Below, piece by piece: positions 62,434-64,000 of a stretch of 64,000 bases of DNA. The translations under genes were made by a program, and so were the position numbers. The DNA comes from an uncultured Alphaproteobacteria bacterium (lineage in GTDB: Bacteria; Pseudomonadota; Alphaproteobacteria; Puniceispirillales; UBA1172). Positions within the stretch are counted from its first letter, which is position 1. The number at the start of each line of letters is the position of its first letter. The stretch is taken from the NCBI GenBank assembly GCA_958431225.1, contig OY288107.1:817953-881952 (forward strand), given 5' to 3'. The notes below the pieces were generated by a model. It worked only from the letters and a program-made list of their open reading frames with translations, was not told the DNA's origin and made no database searches.

Positions 62434-63453
62434 TCAACGTTTCTTCACCATAAGACAAATAGCTAACATAGCTTGGGCGGTTGCTGTATTAGCTGGGATA
62501 CCTTTACGGGTTTCTGCTTCTGCTTTGTTGAGTCTTTGCAGTGCTTTGTTGGTTTTTGTTGGTGTCCATTGGTTTAGGTGTTTTGTGATGGTTGGTTTTT
62601 CTTGGAAGAATATGGGTGGTTTGAATTGGTTAATTGCGGTTGTTGCGTTTGCGCCTTGTTGCATCATTGCGAGGAGTTTGAATAGTTTTAGGAAGTAGTT
62701 TATGGCTCCGCGGAGGATGGCTTCTGGTGGTGTTGCGTCTGCTATGGCGCGGTTGAGTTGTTGGCTCATTTCGTGCGTGTTGCCGTTGGCTGCTGCTATG
62801 ATGATTTGTGTTGTGGCGATTTGGGTGCTGTCGCCGAGGGCGGTCATGGCTGTGTTTAGGTCTATGTGTCCGTTTGTTCCTGCCATGATGGCTAATTTTT
62901 CTAACTCGGAGCGGCTGATGAGGCGGTCGGCGCCTAGGTTTGCTGTGATCCAGTTTAGGGCGTCTTGGTCTGTGGTGATGTGGTGTTGGGAGAAGATTTC
63001 GTTTGCTAGTTTTGTTAGTTGTTGGGGTGTGTCGGCGTAGCAGCCGATGCTGGCGGCTTGGGGGTTGGTGTCGAGGAGTTTGACTAATTTAGCGCGGGTA
63101 TTGACGCTTTGCGAGGTCATGACGATGACGCAATCGGTGGGTGGGTTTGTTAGTAGTGTTTCGATGTGTTTGGTTGCGGTATCGGTGATGTTGTTGATGC
63201 GGATGAGGCGTTTGCCGCCCATGGGGGGTAGGGTTGATGCGCTATCAAATAGCAGGGCCGGGTCGGCGGTGATTTGCTCGCCGCTGAGGGTATTGACGCT
63301 GAAGGGGTCGTTTAGGTCGGGGACGAGTTGTTGGGCTAGGGCTAGGGCGTTTTCGTTGATGAGTCCTTGGTCTTGCCCGTAGAACAGCGCGACTAGTAGG
63401 TTTTGTGGCGGGGCTTTGATGAAGTTTTCTATGTTTTGGGCGGTGATTTTCAT
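62434..63453 (-). CDS. holA: DNA polymerase III delta subunit
   Basis: Clamp-loader wrench subunit. The 339 residues start with the family pattern NFIKAPPQNLLVALFYGQDQGL (20: FIKAPPQNLLVALFYGQDQG), then LPPMGGKRLIRINN, RLISRSELEKLAIMAG near 195-210 and the C-terminal clamp-loader domain. The coding strand is unusually A/C-rich, giving many Thr, Asn and Gln residues. It runs leftward from lptE with a 5-bp gap; leuS-lptE-holA then parB is the normal alphaproteobacterial order. Confidence 0.93.
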   Translation of the reverse strand: MKITAQNIENFIKAPPQNLLVALFYGQDQGLINENALALAQQLVPDLNDPFSVNTLSGEQITADPALLFDSASTLPPMGGKRLIRINNITDTATKHIETLLTNPPTDCVIVMTSQSVNTRAKLVKLLDTNPQAASIGCYADTPQQLTKLANEIFSQHHITTDQDALNWITANLGADRLISRSELEKLAIMAGTNGHIDLNTAMTALGDSTQIATTQIIIAAANGNTHEMSQQLNRAIADATPPEAILRGAINYFLKLFKLLAMMQQGANATTAINQFKPPIFFQEKPTITKHLNQWTPTKTNKALQRLNKAEAETRKGIPANTATAQAMLAICLMVKKR

Positions 63454-63458
63454 GATGG

Positions 63459-63914
63459 TTAGCTCGCGGTGAAATAGGCTAGCAATTTGAGGTAGATTTG
63501 CTCGGATAATTGCACGGCTAGGCGGGTTTGGGCTTGGTTGGCGGCGATGTCTTGTCCGAATAGGGATGATACCGCCCCGAAGGAGGCGCTGAGGTTGATG
63601 CGGTCGGTGATGCGGGTTTTGCCGGTTTGCTGGTCGTAGAGTTGGTAATTTAGGCGCATTGTTGTGGCGGTTTCGGATTGGGTTTGTGTGATGTTGGCAT
63701 CAAGTCGGTAGCGTGGGTGTGTTTGGGGGGTGCGGGCGAGGAGGCGTTGTAGATTCTGGCGGAAAATTTGGTGCGAACGGCTGGTGGCGGCGGTGATTTC
63801 AATCTGCCCAAGGGCGGGGATGTCATGGGGGTTGAGGCGTGAGGTCGCATCGCAACTGGTGCCAATTAGGAGCATTGCCACGCCGCATAATAGGGATGTT
63901 AGTTTGCTATACAT
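63459..63914 (-). CDS. lptE: LPS-assembly lipoprotein LptE
   Basis: Outer-membrane lipoprotein plugging the LptD barrel for LPS export. The 151 residues have a signal with lipobox LLIGTSC (Cys near 21) and a small alpha/beta domain with IEITAATSRSHQIFRQNLQR and TTMRLNYQLYDQQTGKTRI. Sequence alone is weak; the position between leuS and holA makes the call firm. It begins directly behind the leuS stop (TGATGCGATG region). Confidence 0.88.
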   Translation of the reverse strand: MYSKLTSLLCGVAMLLIGTSCDATSRLNPHDIPALGQIEITAATSRSHQIFRQNLQRLLARTPQTHPRYRLDANITQTQSETATTMRLNYQLYDQQTGKTRITDRINLSASFGAVSSLFGQDIAANQAQTRLAVQLSEQIYLKLLAYFTAS

Positions 63915-63918
63915 CGCA

Positions 63919-64000
63919 TCAAATGACCAGATTGACGATGCGGTTGGGGACGACGATGATTTTTTTGGGGGTGTCGGTGCCGAGATGTTTTTGTATGCCG
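63919..64000 (-). CDS. leuS: Leucine-tRNA ligase, C-terminal end (cut by window edge)
   Basis: The reverse complement of the last 82 bases ends in the frame IQKHLGTDTPKKIIVVPNR followed by IVNLVI and TGA at 63919-63921. This matches the C-terminus of LeuRS (KKVIxVPxRLVNLVV pattern). Only about 26 residues are in the window; upstream codons are outside it. Confidence 0.85.
   Translation of the reverse strand, partial: GIQKHLGTDTPKKIIVVPNRIVNLVI

Overview
The window is a 64 kb piece of an alphaproteobacterial chromosome around the replication origin. The order dnaQ-coaE-maf-ppsR / hemE-hemJ-rho / mnmE-mnmG-rsmG-parA-parB / holA-lptE-leuS is the usual origin-proximal arrangement of Alphaproteobacteria, and mutS-glnD-murJ-trpS, rimP-nusA and the hisB-H-A-F-E block agree with it. 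I cannot name the genus. Full histidine enzymes, de-novo lysine/peptidoglycan, haem and glutathione genes argue against a strongly reduced parasite. GC is moderate. I saw no tRNA, rRNA or CRISPR array.

Layout: 1-10 kb is a leftward housekeeping block (nusA, rimP, trmB, metK, lnt, corC-like, ybeY, phoH, miaB, rimI, tsaB). 10-13 kb holds a polysaccharide deacetylase, a Bax-like glucosaminidase and an Nfu-type Fe-S carrier. 12.8-21 kb is trpS, murJ, glnD, mutS. 21-27 kb is a lipoprotein, nth, dapB, dnaJ, dnaK, grpE, the last two with heat-shock-type promoters. 27-34.4 kb is rph, rdgB, hemW, an LpoA-like lipoprotein, rsmI, yraN, a BON lipoprotein and gshB. 34.4-41.8 kb is comM, a HIT protein, his genes, an Xre regulator, Smr and Tim44. 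41.9-43 kb is fxsA and secB. 43-46 kb is an AT-richer accessory cassette. 46-52 kb is dnaQ to rho with a candidate oriC before hemE. 52-53.3 kb is a one-gene nuclease cassette. 53.3-64 kb is ogt, mnmE, mnmG, rsmG, parA, parB, holA, lptE and leuS, with four perfect parS sites.

The unusual content is a dispersed palindromic element. Its full form (about 345 bp; 3286-3637, 55778-56120, 62081-62424) has two arms of about 105 bp in inverted orientation (L and R) around a spacer of about 135 bp. In two places arms enclose genes: L-nuclease-R at 52173-53338, and L-(secreted repeat protein, orphan domain protein, AlbA_2/Schlafen-type protein)-R at 43108-46111, the latter with spacer blocks repeated between cargo units. 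The same R-type core has been taken, in frame, into the tRNA-modification gene mnmG, where about 12 copies alternate with an Asp/Ser/Gly-rich repeat to make a 525-codon insertion with no stop or frameshift. Base composition also flips at these elements: the + strand is A/C-rich on the left and G/T-rich on the right of several of them, with the change running into the middle of genes (lnt, mnmE). Together this suggests an element family that carries cargo, invades coding sequence and has a local strand-asymmetric mutational footprint.
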